Part shown: in pieces, positions 35,234 through 45,384 of the stretch | Position numbering within the stretch: position 1 is the stretch's first letter | How the letters are laid out: each line of letters begins with the position of its first letter | Origin: Cyclobacteriaceae bacterium | Lineage (GTDB): Bacteria; Bacteroidota; Bacteroidia; Cytophagales; Cyclobacteriaceae | Assembly (NCBI GenBank): GCA_019638255.1 | Contig: JAHBUD010000001.1 | Span: 992,001-1,056,000 of the forward strand | DNA length: 64,000 bases | Reading direction: 5' to 3' | The notes under the pieces: model-generated | Told to the model about the DNA's origin: nothing | The model's input: only the letters and a program-made list of their open reading frames with translations | Database searches by the model: none | Program-made: the position numbers and the translations under genes

Positions 35234-35517
35234 GCGTATTAAAGAAGCCCTTGGTAACAGAAAAAGTGTCTGCCTTGAATGAGAAGGGCAAATACGGCTT
35301 CATTGTTGACATTGAAGCCAACAAGGTTGAGATTAAGAAAGCTGTTGAAAAGCAATATGGCGTTACGGTTGAAAGTGTGAATACCATGCGTGTAATGGGT
35401 AAGCAAAAGTCGCGATACACAAAGGCAGGCGTGCTCACAGGTCGTAAGCCAAATTATAAGAAAGCCATTGTAACATTGGCTGAAGGCGAAGTAATTGATT
35501 TTTATAGCAACGTATAA
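35230..35517 (+). CDS. rplW: 50S ribosomal protein L23
   Basis: 95 residues. [20 protein letters not shown] and [18 protein letters not shown] are the usual motifs. L23 sits at the tunnel exit and is the docking site for trigger factor and SRP. 10 bp before rplB. Confidence 0.97.
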   Translation: MSVLKKPLVTEKVSALNEKGKYGFIVDIEANKVEIKKAVEKQYGVTVESVNTMRVMGKQKSRYTKAGVLTGRKPNYKKAIVTLAEGEVIDFYSNV

Positions 35518-35527
35518 TAGTTGAACA

Positions 35528-36352
35528 ATGGCGTTGAGAAAATTAAAGCCGGTAACACCAGGAACGCGACACAGACTCGCTCCATCATTTGATGAGATCA
35601 CGACATCAAAACCCGAGAAGTCGTTGGTGAATACCCGTAAGAAAACCGGAGGACGTAATAGCGATGGTCGTATGACCATGCGATACATCGGTGGTGGACA
35701 CAAGCAAAAGAGCCGCTTGATTGATTTCAAGCGTGACAAGGCGGGTGTGCCTGCTACTGTACAATCAATTGAATACGATCCGACTCGTTCTGCCCGTATT
35801 GCATTATTGTACTATGTAGATGGTGCTAAATCCTACATTATTGCCCCATCGGGTCTTAAAGTAGGTCAGCAGGTAGTTTCCGGAGCAGATGTAGCCCCTG
35901 AAGTGGGTAATTCTCTTCCGCTTTCTAAAATTCCATTGGGTACTGTTGTGCACAATGTTGAGTTGAAGCCAGGAAAAGGTGGTGCAATAGCGCGCAGTGC
36001 CGGATCTTTTGTTCAACTTTTAGCACGCGAAAATGGCGTAGCTACGTTGAAGATGCCTTCTGGTGAAATGAGAAATGTACTGGAAGTATGCCAGGCTACT
36101 GTGGGATCAGTTTCAAATGCTGATCACATGAACGAAAGTGTTGGCAAGGCAGGTCGTAACCGTTGGAAAGGAAAGCGCCCGCGTACCCGTCCAGTAGCGA
36201 TGAACCCCGTTGATCACCCTATGGGTGGTGGTGAAGGTCGTGCGTCAGGAGGACACCCTCGTTCACGCAAAGGCTTGATTGCCAAGGGTAAGAAAACACG
36301 TCACCCGAAAAAGTATTCAGATCGACAAATTATATCCAGGAGGAAAAAATAA
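35528..36352 (+). CDS. rplB: 50S ribosomal protein L2
   Basis: 274 residues. The conserved [14 protein letters not shown] segment near the C-terminus, required for peptidyl transferase function, is intact. The last codons, AGG AGG, form a perfect Shine-Dalgarno sequence (36338-36343) 8 bp before the rpsS ATG. The TAA overlaps the rpsS start by one base. Confidence 0.98.
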   Translation: MALRKLKPVTPGTRHRLAPSFDEITTSKPEKSLVNTRKKTGGRNSDGRMTMRYIGGGHKQKSRLIDFKRDKAGVPATVQSIEYDPTRSARIALLYYVDGAKSYIIAPSGLKVGQQVVSGADVAPEVGNSLPLSKIPLGTVVHNVELKPGKGGAIARSAGSFVQLLARENGVATLKMPSGEMRNVLEVCQATVGSVSNADHMNESVGKAGRNRWKGKRPRTRPVAMNPVDHPMGGGEGRASGGHPRSRKGLIAKGKKTRHPKKYSDRQIISRRKK

Positions 36353-36624
36353 TGGGACGCTCGATTAAAAAAGGACCGTATTGTGACTTCCGGCTGCTGA
36401 AGAAAGTGGAAGCAACCGAGAAATCCGGTAAGAAATCCGTGATCAAAACATGGTCGCGCAGGTCAACAATTATTCCTGAAATGATAGGCCACACTTTTGC
36501 CGTTCACAATGGCAATAAGTTTATACCGGTTTACGTAACGGAAAATATGGTGGGTCATAAACTTGGAGAGTTTGCTCCAACCCGCACGTTCAGAGGTCAC
36601 TCCGGCAACAGAAAAGAAGCTTAA
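36352..36624 (+). CDS. rpsS: 30S ribosomal protein S19
   Basis: 90 residues. [38 protein letters not shown] and [16 protein letters not shown] are diagnostic. S19 forms a complex with S13 in the 30S head. Preceded by an AGGAGG motif inside the rplB 3' end, unusual in Bacteroidota. Confidence 0.98.
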   Translation: MGRSIKKGPYCDFRLLKKVEATEKSGKKSVIKTWSRRSTIIPEMIGHTFAVHNGNKFIPVYVTENMVGHKLGEFAPTRTFRGHSGNRKEA

Positions 36625-36629
36625 TAATC

Positions 36630-37097
36630 ATGGAAGCTGCAGAGAAGAAGACTAAAAAGTCAGTAGTAAAAAGAGAAAAGCGTGATGCACGCAAAGAGGC
36701 TGCAAAAACGGGCCCTGTAGTTGCGAAACTGAAGAACGTACCGACATCTCCTCGCAAAATGAGGTTGGTGGCTGATTTGATCCGCGGTGAGCGTGTGAAC
36801 AAGGCTTTGAATATTTTGAAGTATGAGCCCAAAGTAGGTTCCTTCAAATTGGAGAAGCTACTTTTATCAGCCATTGCAAACTGGGAAAGCAAAAACCAGG
36901 ATGCCAAGCTTGAAGAAGCTGACTTATTTGTTAAGGATGTTTGGGTTGATGGTGGTCGAATTTTAAAGAGACTTCGTCCGGCTCCGCAAGGCCGCGCACA
37001 CCGTGTACGCAAGCGTTCAAATCATGTAACGCTTGTATTGGACAGCTTAAAGAGCAAGCAGGAAGTTGAAACAACAGCAATAGAAACAAAGGAATAA
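36630..37097 (+). CDS. rplV: 50S ribosomal protein L22
   Basis: 155 residues, longer than E. coli L22 (110) through a basic N-terminal extension ([20 protein letters not shown]) and a short C-terminal tail. The core has [20 protein letters not shown] and the tunnel hairpin [20 protein letters not shown]. Ends one base into rpsC. Confidence 0.97.
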   Translation: MEAAEKKTKKSVVKREKRDARKEAAKTGPVVAKLKNVPTSPRKMRLVADLIRGERVNKALNILKYEPKVGSFKLEKLLLSAIANWESKNQDAKLEEADLFVKDVWVDGGRILKRLRPAPQGRAHRVRKRSNHVTLVLDSLKSKQEVETTAIETKE

Positions 37098-37891
37098 TGG
37101 GACAAAAGATTAATCCGGTAGGGCTTCGCTTAGGTATCGTTAGAGGTTGGGATTCTAACTGGTACGGTGGTAATACCTTCTCTGATAAGTTGGTTGAAGA
37201 TCAAAAGATCAGAAAATACATTAACGCCCGTATTCCAAAAGGCGGTATCGCCAAAATTGTAATTGAGCGTACGCTAAAACGCATCACATTAACCATTCAC
37301 ACGGCTCGTCCCGGTGTTGTTATTGGCAAGGGAGGAACAGAGGTTGATAAGATCAAGGAAGAGTTGAAGCAAATCACTGGCAAGGATGTTCAGATTAACA
37401 TCTATGAGATTAAGCGCCCTGAGTTGGATGCTAAACTGGTTGGTGAATCCATTGCACAGCAGATTGAAGCCCGTATTTCCTATAAGCGTGCCATGAAGCA
37501 AGCTATTGCTTCTGCCATTCGGGTTGGTGCTGAAGGAATTAAGATAAAAGTATCTGGACGCTTGGCTGGTGCTGATATGGCCCGCACCGAGCAGTACAAG
37601 GAAGGAAGGATTCCTTTGCATACGCTGCGTGCTGACATTGATTATGCAATATCCGAAGCACAAACTGTTTACGGAAAGATTGGTATTAAAGTATGGATAT
37701 TCAAAGGTGAAGTTTACGGTAAGCGTGATCTGTCACCTAATGTTGGAATCGTAAGCAATGCCGCAGGTGGCCAGGGAACTGGTGGAGAACGTGGTGGTGC
37801 TGGCGATCGTGGTGGAAGAAGAAGGCCATCCGAAGGTCGAGGTGGAAACCGCGGTGGTCGTGGTGGAGAGAATCGCAGAGATAAACGATAG
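37097..37891 (+). CDS. rpsC: 30S ribosomal protein S3 with Arg/Gly-rich C-terminal tail
   Basis: 264 residues. KH domain with [20 protein letters not shown], and the S3 C-terminal domain with [24 protein letters not shown] sequence ([15 protein letters not shown]). After residue 220 a 40-residue tail of GGRGG/RGGRR repeats extends the protein beyond the usual 210-235 residues. S3 lies at the mRNA entry channel and has helicase activity with S4 and S5. 28 bp precede rplP. Confidence 0.97.
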   Translation: MGQKINPVGLRLGIVRGWDSNWYGGNTFSDKLVEDQKIRKYINARIPKGGIAKIVIERTLKRITLTIHTARPGVVIGKGGTEVDKIKEELKQITGKDVQINIYEIKRPELDAKLVGESIAQQIEARISYKRAMKQAIASAIRVGAEGIKIKVSGRLAGADMARTEQYKEGRIPLHTLRADIDYAISEAQTVYGKIGIKVWIFKGEVYGKRDLSPNVGIVSNAAGGQGTGGERGGAGDRGGRRRPSEGRGGNRGGRGGENRRDKR

Positions 37892-37919
37892 TTAAGAGAA
37901 GTATAAAGTATAGGTAACC

Positions 37920-38339
37920 ATGTTACAGCCGAAAAGAACGAAGTTCAGAAAAATGCAGAAGGGCCGCGTAAAGGGTATCGCCACTCGTGGGCATACACTT
38001 GCATTCGGTTCATTCGGACTTAAAAGCCTTGAAGGCGGATGGATCACATCCCGTCAGCTTGAGGCAGCCCGTATTGCCGTAACACGTTTTATGAAGCGTG
38101 AAGGCCAGGTATGGATTCGAATCTTTCCGGATAAGCCAATCACAAGAAAACCTGCTGAAGTGCGTATGGGTAAGGGTAAAGGTGCTCCTGAATATTGGGT
38201 GGCGGTTATAAAACCCGGAACCATTCTGTTTGAAGCGGGTGGTGTAAATATAGCTACCGCTAAAGAAGCGTTGCGCCTTGCGGAAGGTAAGTTGCCCATC
38301 AAAACAAAGTTTACAGTAAGAAGAGATTACGTAGAATAA
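37920..38339 (+). CDS. rplP: 50S ribosomal protein L16
   Basis: 139 residues. [16 protein letters not shown] start, [18 protein letters not shown] and [20 protein letters not shown] are diagnostic; L16 positions tRNA at the A-site side of the 50S subunit. Confidence 0.98.
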   Translation: MLQPKRTKFRKMQKGRVKGIATRGHTLAFGSFGLKSLEGGWITSRQLEAARIAVTRFMKREGQVWIRIFPDKPITRKPAEVRMGKGKGAPEYWVAVIKPGTILFEAGGVNIATAKEALRLAEGKLPIKTKFTVRRDYVE

Positions 38340-38348
38340 GTCATAGCC

Positions 38349-38543
38349 ATGAAGAGTACAGAAATTAAAGATTTAAGCGTGATCGAATTGCGTGAAAAAA
38401 TAGGCAGTGAAAAAGAAGCGTTACGCAAGCTGAAGTTTGCACATCAGGTTTCTGCGATAGAGAACCCGATGAAAATTAGGGAAACGAAAAGACTGATCGC
38501 GCGGTTAAACACCGAACTGCGTGCGAAAGAACCACAAAAATAG
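38349..38543 (+). CDS. rpmC: 50S ribosomal protein L29
   Basis: 64 residues, a two-helix protein beside the tunnel exit. [19 protein letters not shown] and [20 protein letters not shown] are family motifs. 4 bp before rpsQ. Confidence 0.96.
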   Translation: MKSTEIKDLSVIELREKIGSEKEALRKLKFAHQVSAIENPMKIRETKRLIARLNTELRAKEPQK

Positions 38544-38547
38544 TCCT

Positions 38548-38802
38548 ATGGAAAGGAATTTAAGAAAAGAACGAATTGGCAAAGTTGTCAGCAATAGAAT
38601 GACAAAGAGCATTACTGTTGCCGTAGACCGTAAGGTTAAGCACCCGATCTATGGAAAGTTTGTTCACAAAACAACCAAGTTTATGGCGCATGACGAAAAG
38701 AATGAAGCCGGTATTGGTGATACCGTTCTTATTTCTGAAACACGTCCGCTGAGCAAGAACAAGCGTTGGAGATTAGTTGAGATTATCGAAAAAGCGAAGT
38801 AA
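38548..38802 (+). CDS. rpsQ: 30S ribosomal protein S17
   Basis: 84 residues from ATG 38548; the frame is open from 38521, but that lies inside rpm[21 protein letters not shown] start and [19 protein letters not shown] are diagnostic. Assembly protein of the 30S body. Confidence 0.97.
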   Translation: MERNLRKERIGKVVSNRMTKSITVAVDRKVKHPIYGKFVHKTTKFMAHDEKNEAGIGDTVLISETRPLSKNKRWRLVEIIEKAK

Positions 38803-38804
38803 TT

Positions 38805-39173
38805 ATGATACAGACCGAAAGCAGATTATCGGTAGCCGATAACAGTGGCGCGAAAGAAGTACTGTGTATCCACGTTTTAGGCGGTAGCTCAAAGCGTTAT
38901 GCTACAGTGGGCGATAAAATTGTTGTAACTGTTAAGTCGGCAATGCCATCGAGCCAGGTAAAAAAAGGTACGGTATCCAAAGCAGTGGTGGTTAGAACTA
39001 CCAAAGAGATCAGACGCAAAGATGGGTCATACATTCGCTTTGAAGATAATGCAGCGGTTCTTCTCAATGCACAAGATGAGCCTCGTGGCACACGTATTTT
39101 TGGACCCGTTGCGCGCGAACTCAGAGAAAAACAGTTTATGAAGATTGTGTCATTGGCACCTGAAGTGATTTAA
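38805..39173 (+). CDS. rplN: 50S ribosomal protein L14
   Basis: 122 residues, the standard length. [39 protein letters not shown] and [20 protein letters not shown] identify it. L14 forms part of an intersubunit bridge. 2 bp after rpsQ. Confidence 0.98.
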   Translation: MIQTESRLSVADNSGAKEVLCIHVLGGSSKRYATVGDKIVVTVKSAMPSSQVKKGTVSKAVVVRTTKEIRRKDGSYIRFEDNAAVLLNAQDEPRGTRIFGPVARELREKQFMKIVSLAPEVI

Positions 39174-39177
39174 TACC

Positions 39178-39519
39178 ATGGAAAGAAATTATAACAAACG
39201 GCCTAAACTTCACATCCGTAAAGGAGATATGGTGAAAGTTATTGCCGGAGATGACAAAGGAAAGACCGGCAAAGTGTTGGAAGTATTGGTAGCTAAGAAC
39301 AGAGCCTTCGTAGAGGGGGTGAATATGGTTACCAAGCACGAAAAACCTTCTGCTGGAAAACCTGAGGGAGGTATCAAAAAGACAGAGGCGGCTCTTCACC
39401 TGAGCAATTTAATGTTGATTGATCCCGCCAGTGGAAACCCTACACGCATCGGCAGAAAGCTGAATGAAAAGGGGAAGTTACAGCGCTACTCAAAGAAAAC
39501 CGGAGAATTTATAAAATAA
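39178..39519 (+). CDS. rplX: 50S ribosomal protein L24
   Basis: 113 residues. KOW motif [20 protein letters not shown] and [20 protein letters not shown] are visible. Early 50S assembly initiator near the tunnel exit. The TAA overlaps the rplE ATG by one base. Confidence 0.97.
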   Translation: MERNYNKRPKLHIRKGDMVKVIAGDDKGKTGKVLEVLVAKNRAFVEGVNMVTKHEKPSAGKPEGGIKKTEAALHLSNLMLIDPASGNPTRIGRKLNEKGKLQRYSKKTGEFIK

Positions 39520-40070
39520 TGGCTACTCCAAGATTAAAAGACAAGTACATCAAGGAAATTGTACCGGCTCTGAAAGAGAAATTCCAGTACAAATCTGTTA
39601 TGCAGGTTCCTAAGATTGAAAAGATCAGCATCAACAAAGGTATGGGCGTTGCCGTAACCGATAAGAAGTTGATTGATGTTGCATTAGAAGAAATCACTTC
39701 GATAACTGGCCAAAAGGCTGTTTCAACCAAATCTAAAAAGGCGATTTCAAATTTCAAGTTGCGCGAAGACATGCCTATTGGTGTGAAAGTTACTTTACGC
39801 GGTGACAAGATGTATGAATTCATGGATCGTTTGATGAGCATTGCTCTTCCTCGCGTGCGCGATTTCCGTGGCATCAGCCCAAAAGGCTTTGATGGACGGG
39901 GCAACTACACCCTTGGTGTTAAAGAGCAAATCATTTTCCCTGAGATATCGATTGATAAAGTAAATAAGATCAGCGGAATGGATATCACTTTTGTGACTTC
40001 TGCTGAAACGGATGAAGAAAGTTACGAGCTCCTGAAGGCATTCGGGATGCCGTTCGCTAATAAGAACTAA
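39519..40070 (+). CDS. rplE: 50S ribosomal protein L5
   Basis: 183 residues. [35 protein letters not shown] and [18 protein letters not shown] are conserved. L5 binds 5S rRNA in the central protuberance. 9 bp before rpsN. Confidence 0.98.
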   Translation: MATPRLKDKYIKEIVPALKEKFQYKSVMQVPKIEKISINKGMGVAVTDKKLIDVALEEITSITGQKAVSTKSKKAISNFKLREDMPIGVKVTLRGDKMYEFMDRLMSIALPRVRDFRGISPKGFDGRGNYTLGVKEQIIFPEISIDKVNKISGMDITFVTSAETDEESYELLKAFGMPFANKN

Positions 40071-40079
40071 AAATTTGCT

Positions 40080-40349
40080 ATGGCTAAATTATCTGTAATT
40101 GCAAGGCAAACCAAGAGAGAGAAGCTTGTGGCAGTGTATGCCGCGAAGCGCAAGGCCCTGAAAGAAGCAGGAGATTATGCAGCGTTGGATAAACTTCCGC
40201 GCAATGCATCTCCAGTACGCCTGAAGAACAGGTGTAAACTGACGGGTCGTCCCAAAGGCTATGTAGGAAAGTTTGGCGTTTGCCGTAACGTTCTGCGCGA
40301 AATGGCCTCTGAGGGTAAAATCCCTGGTTTGACCAAGGCTAGCTGGTAG
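40080..40349 (+). CDS. rpsN: 30S ribosomal protein S14, zinc-free type
   Basis: 89 residues. [20 protein letters not shown] and IPGLTKASW identify S14. Only two of the four cysteines of the zinc form remain, so this is the long C-minus type. Last gene before a 155-bp gap that holds a terminator-like hairpin and a new promoter. Confidence 0.97.
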   Translation: MAKLSVIARQTKREKLVAVYAAKRKALKEAGDYAALDKLPRNASPVRLKNRCKLTGRPKGYVGKFGVCRNVLREMASEGKIPGLTKASW

Positions 40350-40416
40350 AACAGCGCGAAATTGACATATTAGGTTGCTGAGTACCGAGGTCGTTCAATA
40401 CGAAACCGGGTAACAG

Positions 40417-40447
40417 TTTGGATAACAAAAATTGTTAGGTATCTTTG
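40417..40447 (+). promoter_or_regulatory. Internal promoter upstream of rpsH
   Basis: TTTG (40417-40420), 19-bp spacer, TATCTTTG (40440-40447), followed by CAG, the same layout as the rplC promoter. It lies 58 bp before the rpsH ATG and directly abuts a hairpin. Confidence 0.85.
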
Positions 40448-40448
40448 C

Positions 40449-40479
40449 AGCCCGTTTAAAAGAACGGGCTTGCTTTTTT
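40449..40479 (+). terminator. Terminator-like hairpin between rpsN and rpsH
   Basis: AGCCCGTT (40449-40456), loop TAAAAG, AACGGGCT (40463-40470), then TGCTTTTTT. Eight GC-rich pairs and a T-run make a good intrinsic terminator for the rplC-rpsN unit. The expected start site of the rpsH promoter falls near the beginning of the hairpin, so it could also act in the rpsH leader. Confidence 0.75.
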
Positions 40480-40504
40480 AAAACGAGCGTAAAGAAATAG
40501 TAAA

Positions 40505-40903
40505 ATGACTGATCCTATTTCAGACTATTTGACAAGGTTGCGGAATGCAATCAAAGCTAACCACAAGGTGGTCGAAATTCCTGCGTCTAACCTGAAGAAG
40601 GAGATAACCAAGGTGTTATTCGACAAAGGTTATATTCTTAACTACAAATTTGAGGATGGGTCTACCCCTCAGGGCATAATTAAAATTGCCTTGAAGTATA
40701 ACCCGGAAACCCGTGAATCGGCCATCACCAGGCTTGAAAGAATAAGCACACCCGGCCTACGGAAATATGCCGGCACCAGTTCTTTACCCAGAGTAATGAA
40801 TGGTTTAGGTGTTGCCATTATCTCAACTTCACGTGGTGTGGTTACGGATAAAGAGGCCCGCAAATTAAATGTGGGTGGTGAAGTATTGTGTTACGTGTAT
40901 TAA
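40505..40903 (+). CDS. rpsH: 30S ribosomal protein S8
   Basis: 132 residues. [20 protein letters not shown] and the C-terminal [20 protein letters not shown] are diagnostic. In enterobacteria S8 represses the spc operon at an rRNA-mimic site; no such site is apparent here. First gene of the second ribosomal unit. Confidence 0.98.
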   Translation: MTDPISDYLTRLRNAIKANHKVVEIPASNLKKEITKVLFDKGYILNYKFEDGSTPQGIIKIALKYNPETRESAITRLERISTPGLRKYAGTSSLPRVMNGLGVAIISTSRGVVTDKEARKLNVGGEVLCYVY

Positions 40904-40914
40904 TCGATTAAGCT

Positions 40915-41472
40915 ATGTCACGTATAGGAAAACTACCCATCGAATTACCGCAAGGAATAACTGTTAACTTCAACAAGGATAGTCATACAGTTTCTGTAAA
41001 AGGCCCTAAGGGTGAACTTTTACAGGCTATTGATCCTGACTTTGTTATCAAGCAAGAAGACGGTCAACTGATTGTTGAGCGCCCTACTGAGCAGAAGCGT
41101 CATAAGGCTATGCATGGTTTATACCGTGCCCTTATCGCCAACATGATTGAAGGCGTTAAGAATGGCTATAAGGCACAGCTTGAATTGGTTGGTGTTGGTT
41201 ACAAGGCCAATGCACAGGCTAACGTGCTTGAGTTAAGCCTTGGCTATTCTCATAATATTTTCCTGGCAATCCCCAGCGAGTTAAAAGTACAGACCGTTCA
41301 GGAAAAAGGTAGTAACCCTACCATCATTCTTGAAGGAATCGATAAGCAGTTAATCGGACAGGTAGCTGCCAAGATTAAGTCACTTCGTAAAGTTGAACCT
41401 TACAAAGGAAAAGGTATTCGCTTTACGGGCGAGCAAATACGTAGAAAAGCTGGTAAAGCAGCTGCTAAATAA
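40915..41472 (+). CDS. rplF: 50S ribosomal protein L6
   Basis: 185 residues. MSRIGKLPIELPQGITV start and the C-terminal RKVEPYKGKGIRFTGEQIRR are conserved. L6 lies near the factor-binding site. 11 bp after rpsH. Confidence 0.98.
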   Translation: MSRIGKLPIELPQGITVNFNKDSHTVSVKGPKGELLQAIDPDFVIKQEDGQLIVERPTEQKRHKAMHGLYRALIANMIEGVKNGYKAQLELVGVGYKANAQANVLELSLGYSHNIFLAIPSELKVQTVQEKGSNPTIILEGIDKQLIGQVAAKIKSLRKVEPYKGKGIRFTGEQIRRKAGKAAAK

Positions 41473-41502
41473 TAATTAACAGCATCATAGAAACGAATTA
41501 CT

Positions 41503-41853
41503 ATGGCAGGCAAGAACAGAGAAAGAAGATCGAGAATAAAGAGCGGGATAAGGAAGAAAATTTCCGGTACATCCGAAAGACCCAGGCTATCTGTATTCAG
41601 AAGCAACACGGGTATTTATGCTCAGATTATTGATGACGTAAAAGGCATCACGATCGCAGCTGCTTCAGTTAATGATTTGGGCAAGAAATCCGGACTTAAT
41701 CTGGAGAGCTCCAAGAGCGTTGGAAAAAAGATTGCTGAAAAGGCACTTGCATCCGGAGTAAGCTCGATTGTGTTTGATCGCAGCGGATATTTGTATCATG
41801 GAAATGTTAAAGCCTTGGCCGAAGGTGCTCGGGAGGGTGGTTTGAAATTCTAA
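41503..41853 (+). CDS. rplR: 50S ribosomal protein L18
   Basis: 116 residues. [38 protein letters not shown] and [20 protein letters not shown] identify it. Binds 5S rRNA with L5. Confidence 0.98.
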   Translation: MAGKNRERRSRIKSGIRKKISGTSERPRLSVFRSNTGIYAQIIDDVKGITIAAASVNDLGKKSGLNLESSKSVGKKIAEKALASGVSSIVFDRSGYLYHGNVKALAEGAREGGLKF

Positions 41854-41864
41854 GAAATTAAGAT

Positions 41865-42383
41865 ATGTCAGTTAGCAACATCAGCACAGTAAAAGCAAGC
41901 GAAATTGATCTTAAGGAGAAAGTCGTTGCCATTGAACGTGTAGCCAAGGTGGTAAAGGGCGGTCGTAGATTCAGCTTCGCAGCCATTGTAGTGGTAGGCG
42001 ATGGCAATGGTGTAGTTGGGTATGGACTTGGTAAAGCCAATGAAGTAACCGATGCGATCACCAAAGGAATTGATGACGCCAAAAAGCATTTGGTAAAAGT
42101 GCCGATTTCAAAAGGTACAGTTCCACATGAAGCCATCGGCAAATTTGGTGGTGGTCTTGTGCTGCTTAAGCCTGCTTCGCCTGGTACGGGTGTAATAGCG
42201 GGTGGTGCTATGCGTGCGGTGCTGGAAAGTGCTGGTATTCACAATGTATTGGCTAAGTCTAAAGGATCGTCTAATCCACACAACGTGGTAAAGGCAACCT
42301 TCAACGCATTGACCAACATGCGTGATGCTTTCACAGTAGCAAAGAACAGAGGAGTTTCATTGTCCAAAGTGTTTAACGGATAA
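41865..42383 (+). CDS. rpsE: 30S ribosomal protein S5
   Basis: 172 residues. [40 protein letters not shown] and the [15 protein letters not shown] loop are conserved. S5 contributes to decoding accuracy and mRNA unwinding. 4 bp before rpmD. Confidence 0.98.
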   Translation: MSVSNISTVKASEIDLKEKVVAIERVAKVVKGGRRFSFAAIVVVGDGNGVVGYGLGKANEVTDAITKGIDDAKKHLVKVPISKGTVPHEAIGKFGGGLVLLKPASPGTGVIAGGAMRAVLESAGIHNVLAKSKGSSNPHNVVKATFNALTNMRDAFTVAKNRGVSLSKVFNG

Positions 42384-42387
42384 GAAC

Positions 42388-42567
42388 ATGGCTAAGGTTA
42401 AAATCACACAATCAAGAAGCGATATAAAGAGACCTGAACGGCAGCAACGCACATTGCGTGCGTTGGGCTTGGGTAAGGTAAACAAATCGGTCGAAGTGGA
42501 GTTGACCCCACAGATTGCCGGCATGATTAATAAGGTAAATCATTTGATTACGGTAACAGAACTTTAA
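42388..42567 (+). CDS. rpmD: 50S ribosomal protein L30
   Basis: 59 residues, ATG 42388 to TAA 42565-42567. [19 protein letters not shown] start, [14 protein letters not shown] and the C-terminal [13 protein letters not shown] match L30. Fills the gap between rpsE and rplO with 4 bp on either side, its usual place in the spc operon. Confidence 0.96.
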   Translation: MAKVKITQSRSDIKRPERQQRTLRALGLGKVNKSVEVELTPQIAGMINKVNHLITVTEL

Positions 42568-42571
42568 TACC

Positions 42572-43018
42572 ATGAAGTTACATACACTAAAGCCAGCTGA
42601 AGGCTCAGTAAAAACCAACAAGCGTCTAGGACGTGGCCAGGGTTCTGGTGGAACTACAGCAGGTCGCGGACATAAAGGCGCCAAGTCGCGCTCAGGCTAT
42701 TCGAAGAAGTTTGGTTTCGAAGGCGGTCAAATGCCATTGCAGCGCAGGGTTCCGAAGTTCGGTTTTAAGAATAATAACAAGGTGTACTTTAAAGCTGTAA
42801 ACCTTGACGTTCTTGAAACATTAGCCGAAAAAATCAAATCAGCAGACATCAGTGTTCAAACACTGGTTGATAATGGAATTGTAGGCAAAGCCGATAAGGT
42901 AAAAGTTTTGGGAAGAGGCGAATTGAAATCAAAAGTAAACGTACAAGCACATGCTTTCTCTGATACAGCTGTTAAAGCGATCGAAAAAGCAGGTGGATCT
43001 GCAACCCCGGTGAAATAA
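42572..43018 (+). CDS. rplO: 50S ribosomal protein L15
   Basis: 148 residues. KRLGRGQGSGGTTAGRGHKG and FEGGQMPLQRRVPKFGFKN are diagnostic of L15, an assembly protein of the 50S subunit. 2 bp before secY, as is usual. Confidence 0.98.
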   Translation: MKLHTLKPAEGSVKTNKRLGRGQGSGGTTAGRGHKGAKSRSGYSKKFGFEGGQMPLQRRVPKFGFKNNNKVYFKAVNLDVLETLAEKIKSADISVQTLVDNGIVGKADKVKVLGRGELKSKVNVQAHAFSDTAVKAIEKAGGSATPVK

Positions 43019-43020
43019 TA

Positions 43021-44340
43021 ATGAAGCGATTCTTTACAACCATAAGGAATATTTTTTCGATAGAAGATCTGCGGGTCAGGATTCTGAACACTATTGGATT
43101 CCTGATTATTTTCAGACTAGGTTCTTTCATCGTTTTACCAGGCGTTGATCCTGTTATTCTGGAACAAAACGCAGTTTCTGGTGGAATCTTTGATCTCCTC
43201 AATACATTCTTAGGTGGATCCTTCAGCCGTGCATCCATTTTTGCGTTGGGAATTATGCCCTACATCTCGGCATCCATTATTGTTCAGCTTCTTGGATTTG
43301 CGGTTCCGTATTTCCAAAAGATGCAGAAGGAAGGTGAATCGGGTCGTAAGCGTTTGAATCAAATTACTCGCGTACTCACCATATTCATTACAGGATTTCA
43401 ATCGTATGGATATATCCGCGGAACGATCCCCACCGAGGCGATCACTACCCCGGGATTGTTTTTCTATGTTTCATCCATCGTGATTCTGATTGCCGGTACC
43501 ATGTTCTGCATGTGGTTGGGCGAACGCATCACTGACAAAGGAATTGGAAATGGTATTTCAATGCTCATTATGATTGGTATTGTGTCCCGTTTTCCGGGCG
43601 CCATCATCGATGAGGCTGTGAATAACCGTGGTATGCAAGGAGCACTTCTGTTCATTATTGAATTGCTCGCGTTATTCTTTGTTGTGATGGGCGTGATTAT
43701 GCTTACCCAGGCAACCCGAAGAATTCCAATTCAATATGCCAAACAAGTTATCGGTAATAAGCTATACGGAGGCAAGCGCGATTTCATTCCATTAAAGCTT
43801 AACTCAGCTGGTGTAATGCCTATCATTTTTGCTCAGGCATTAATGTTCATTCCCGCATTGCTGGCCGGTATTTGGAGAGACAGTGATATTGGAGCCTATA
43901 TTGGTTCTACTTTCTCCGACTTCACCTCATGGCAGTACAACCTGCTTTTTGGATCATTGATTTTGATTTTCACTTTCTTTTACACTGCGATTACGATTAA
44001 CTCAAATGACATCGCAGATAATTTGAAGCGCAATGGTGGATTTGTTCCGGGCATAAAGCCGGGTAAACAAACCGCTGAATTTATAGACACTATTTTATCA
44101 AGAATTACACTTCCGGGTGCTTTGTTCCTGGTGATCGTAGCCATTCTTCCTGCTTTTGCAGTGCGGGCTGGTGTCGGTCAGAATTTCGCTCAGTTTTATG
44201 GTGGCACTTCTTTGCTGATTATGGTTGGGGTTATTCTCGACACACTTCAGCAAATAGAAAGTTACCTGCTGATGCGTCACTACGAAGGGATGATGAAGTC
44301 TGGTCGTGTAAAAGGACGTTCTCAATTTGCTGCGGCTTAG
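43021..44340 (+). CDS. secY: Preprotein translocase subunit SecY
   Basis: 439 residues with ten transmembrane helices. SecY signatures: FALGIMPYISASIIVQLLGF in helix 2 region, GRKRLNQITR cytoplasmic loop, PIQYAKQVIG and the C-terminal loop RNGGFVPGIKPGKQTAEFID. Forms the protein-conducting channel with SecE and SecG in the inner membrane. No adk gene separates it from map, which begins 6 bp later. Confidence 0.98.
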   Translation: MKRFFTTIRNIFSIEDLRVRILNTIGFLIIFRLGSFIVLPGVDPVILEQNAVSGGIFDLLNTFLGGSFSRASIFALGIMPYISASIIVQLLGFAVPYFQKMQKEGESGRKRLNQITRVLTIFITGFQSYGYIRGTIPTEAITTPGLFFYVSSIVILIAGTMFCMWLGERITDKGIGNGISMLIMIGIVSRFPGAIIDEAVNNRGMQGALLFIIELLALFFVVMGVIMLTQATRRIPIQYAKQVIGNKLYGGKRDFIPLKLNSAGVMPIIFAQALMFIPALLAGIWRDSDIGAYIGSTFSDFTSWQYNLLFGSLILIFTFFYTAITINSNDIADNLKRNGGFVPGIKPGKQTAEFIDTILSRITLPGALFLVIVAILPAFAVRAGVGQNFAQFYGGTSLLIMVGVILDTLQQIESYLLMRHYEGMMKSGRVKGRSQFAAA

Positions 44341-44346
44341 TGCTGG

Positions 44347-45144
44347 ATGACCCACTTAAAGACTGAAGAGGAAATCCATCTCATTAAGGAAAGTGCCCAA
44401 TTATTGGGTAAAGCCCACGGTGAGATAGCCAAGCTGGTAAAGCCTGGTGTAAAAACTTCGGTACTGGATTCAGTGGCAGAAGAATTTATCCGTGATCATG
44501 GAGGAGTTCCCTCCTTCAAGAATTACAACGGATCATTCCCTGCTTCACTTTGTATTTCAGTAAACGATGTGGTTGTTCATGGTTTTCCAGGCAATTATGA
44601 ATTGCGTGAAACCGATATTGTATCGATTGATTGCGGTGTCTTTTATAAAGGTTTTCATAGCGATTCAGCATACACCTATCCGTTGGAAGGAGTGAATGAA
44701 AACACACTGCTTCTGCTTGACCGCACGTACGAATCCTTGTTTCAGGGAATCGCACAGGCAAAGGCAGGTGGCCGGATGGGAGATGTGAGCTTTGCCATTC
44801 AGAGTTATGTTGAAGCGTTTGGTTATGGTGTGGTTCGCGAGTTGGTAGGTCATGGAGTAGGCAAGAATCTACATGAAGACCCTGAGGTACCAAACTTTGG
44901 TAAACGCGGAAAGGGAGTGAAGTTGGCTGAAGGGATGGTGTTTGCCATTGAGCCAATGATCAACATGGGAACAAGAAGTGTTGTTCAGGAGCGCGATGGG
45001 TGGACAATTCGGACAGCCGACAGAAAACCATCAGCTCATTTTGAGCATATGGTGGCGATTCGAAAGGATAAAACAGAAGTGTTAACAACACATCAGTATA
45101 TAGAGGAAAATTACGCATACAAGTGGCGAAACAGAAGTCGATAG
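44347..45144 (+). CDS. map: Methionine aminopeptidase type I
   Basis: 265 residues from ATG 44347. Removes the initiator Met. Metal ligands sit in [19 protein letters not shown] (two Asp), [18 protein letters not shown] (His), VFAIEPMIN (Glu) and the final Glu near HFEHMVAI. Substrate His in VVHGFPGNY. The 3' end overlaps infA by 22 bp, so both are translated from the same mRNA in different frames. Confidence 0.97.
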   Translation: MTHLKTEEEIHLIKESAQLLGKAHGEIAKLVKPGVKTSVLDSVAEEFIRDHGGVPSFKNYNGSFPASLCISVNDVVVHGFPGNYELRETDIVSIDCGVFYKGFHSDSAYTYPLEGVNENTLLLLDRTYESLFQGIAQAKAGGRMGDVSFAIQSYVEAFGYGVVRELVGHGVGKNLHEDPEVPNFGKRGKGVKLAEGMVFAIEPMINMGTRSVVQERDGWTIRTADRKPSAHFEHMVAIRKDKTEVLTTHQYIEENYAYKWRNRSR

Positions 45145-45341
45145 AACAGGATGGAACGATAACGGAAGCGTTATCAAACGCCATGTTTCGTGTTCAGTTG
45201 GAAAACGGACATGAAGTGCTGGCGCATATTTCCGGAAAGATGAGAATGCACTACATCCGCATTTTGCCGGGCGACAAGGTGAGGTTGGAGATGTCACCTT
45301 ATGATTTGACAAAAGGAAGAATTGTATTTAGATATAAATAA
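45123..45341 (+). CDS. infA: Translation initiation factor IF-1
   Basis: 72 residues, starting at a GTG (45123) within map; the first codons [20 protein letters not shown] match the family start, so no later start works. OB-fold core [20 protein letters not shown] and the C-terminal [11 protein letters not shown] are conserved. IF-1 binds the 30S A site. 43 bp before rpmJ. Confidence 0.96.
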   Translation: MAKQKSIEQDGTITEALSNAMFRVQLENGHEVLAHISGKMRMHYIRILPGDKVRLEMSPYDLTKGRIVFRYK

Positions 45342-45384
45342 TTGGCTAACGCAAACGTTGCGGGCGCAAAAACTATAGAGAGCA

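Noticed and set aside
35239..35739. 166-residue minus-strand frame across rplW and rplB
   Set aside because: Two ribosomal genes on the other strand explain the sequence.
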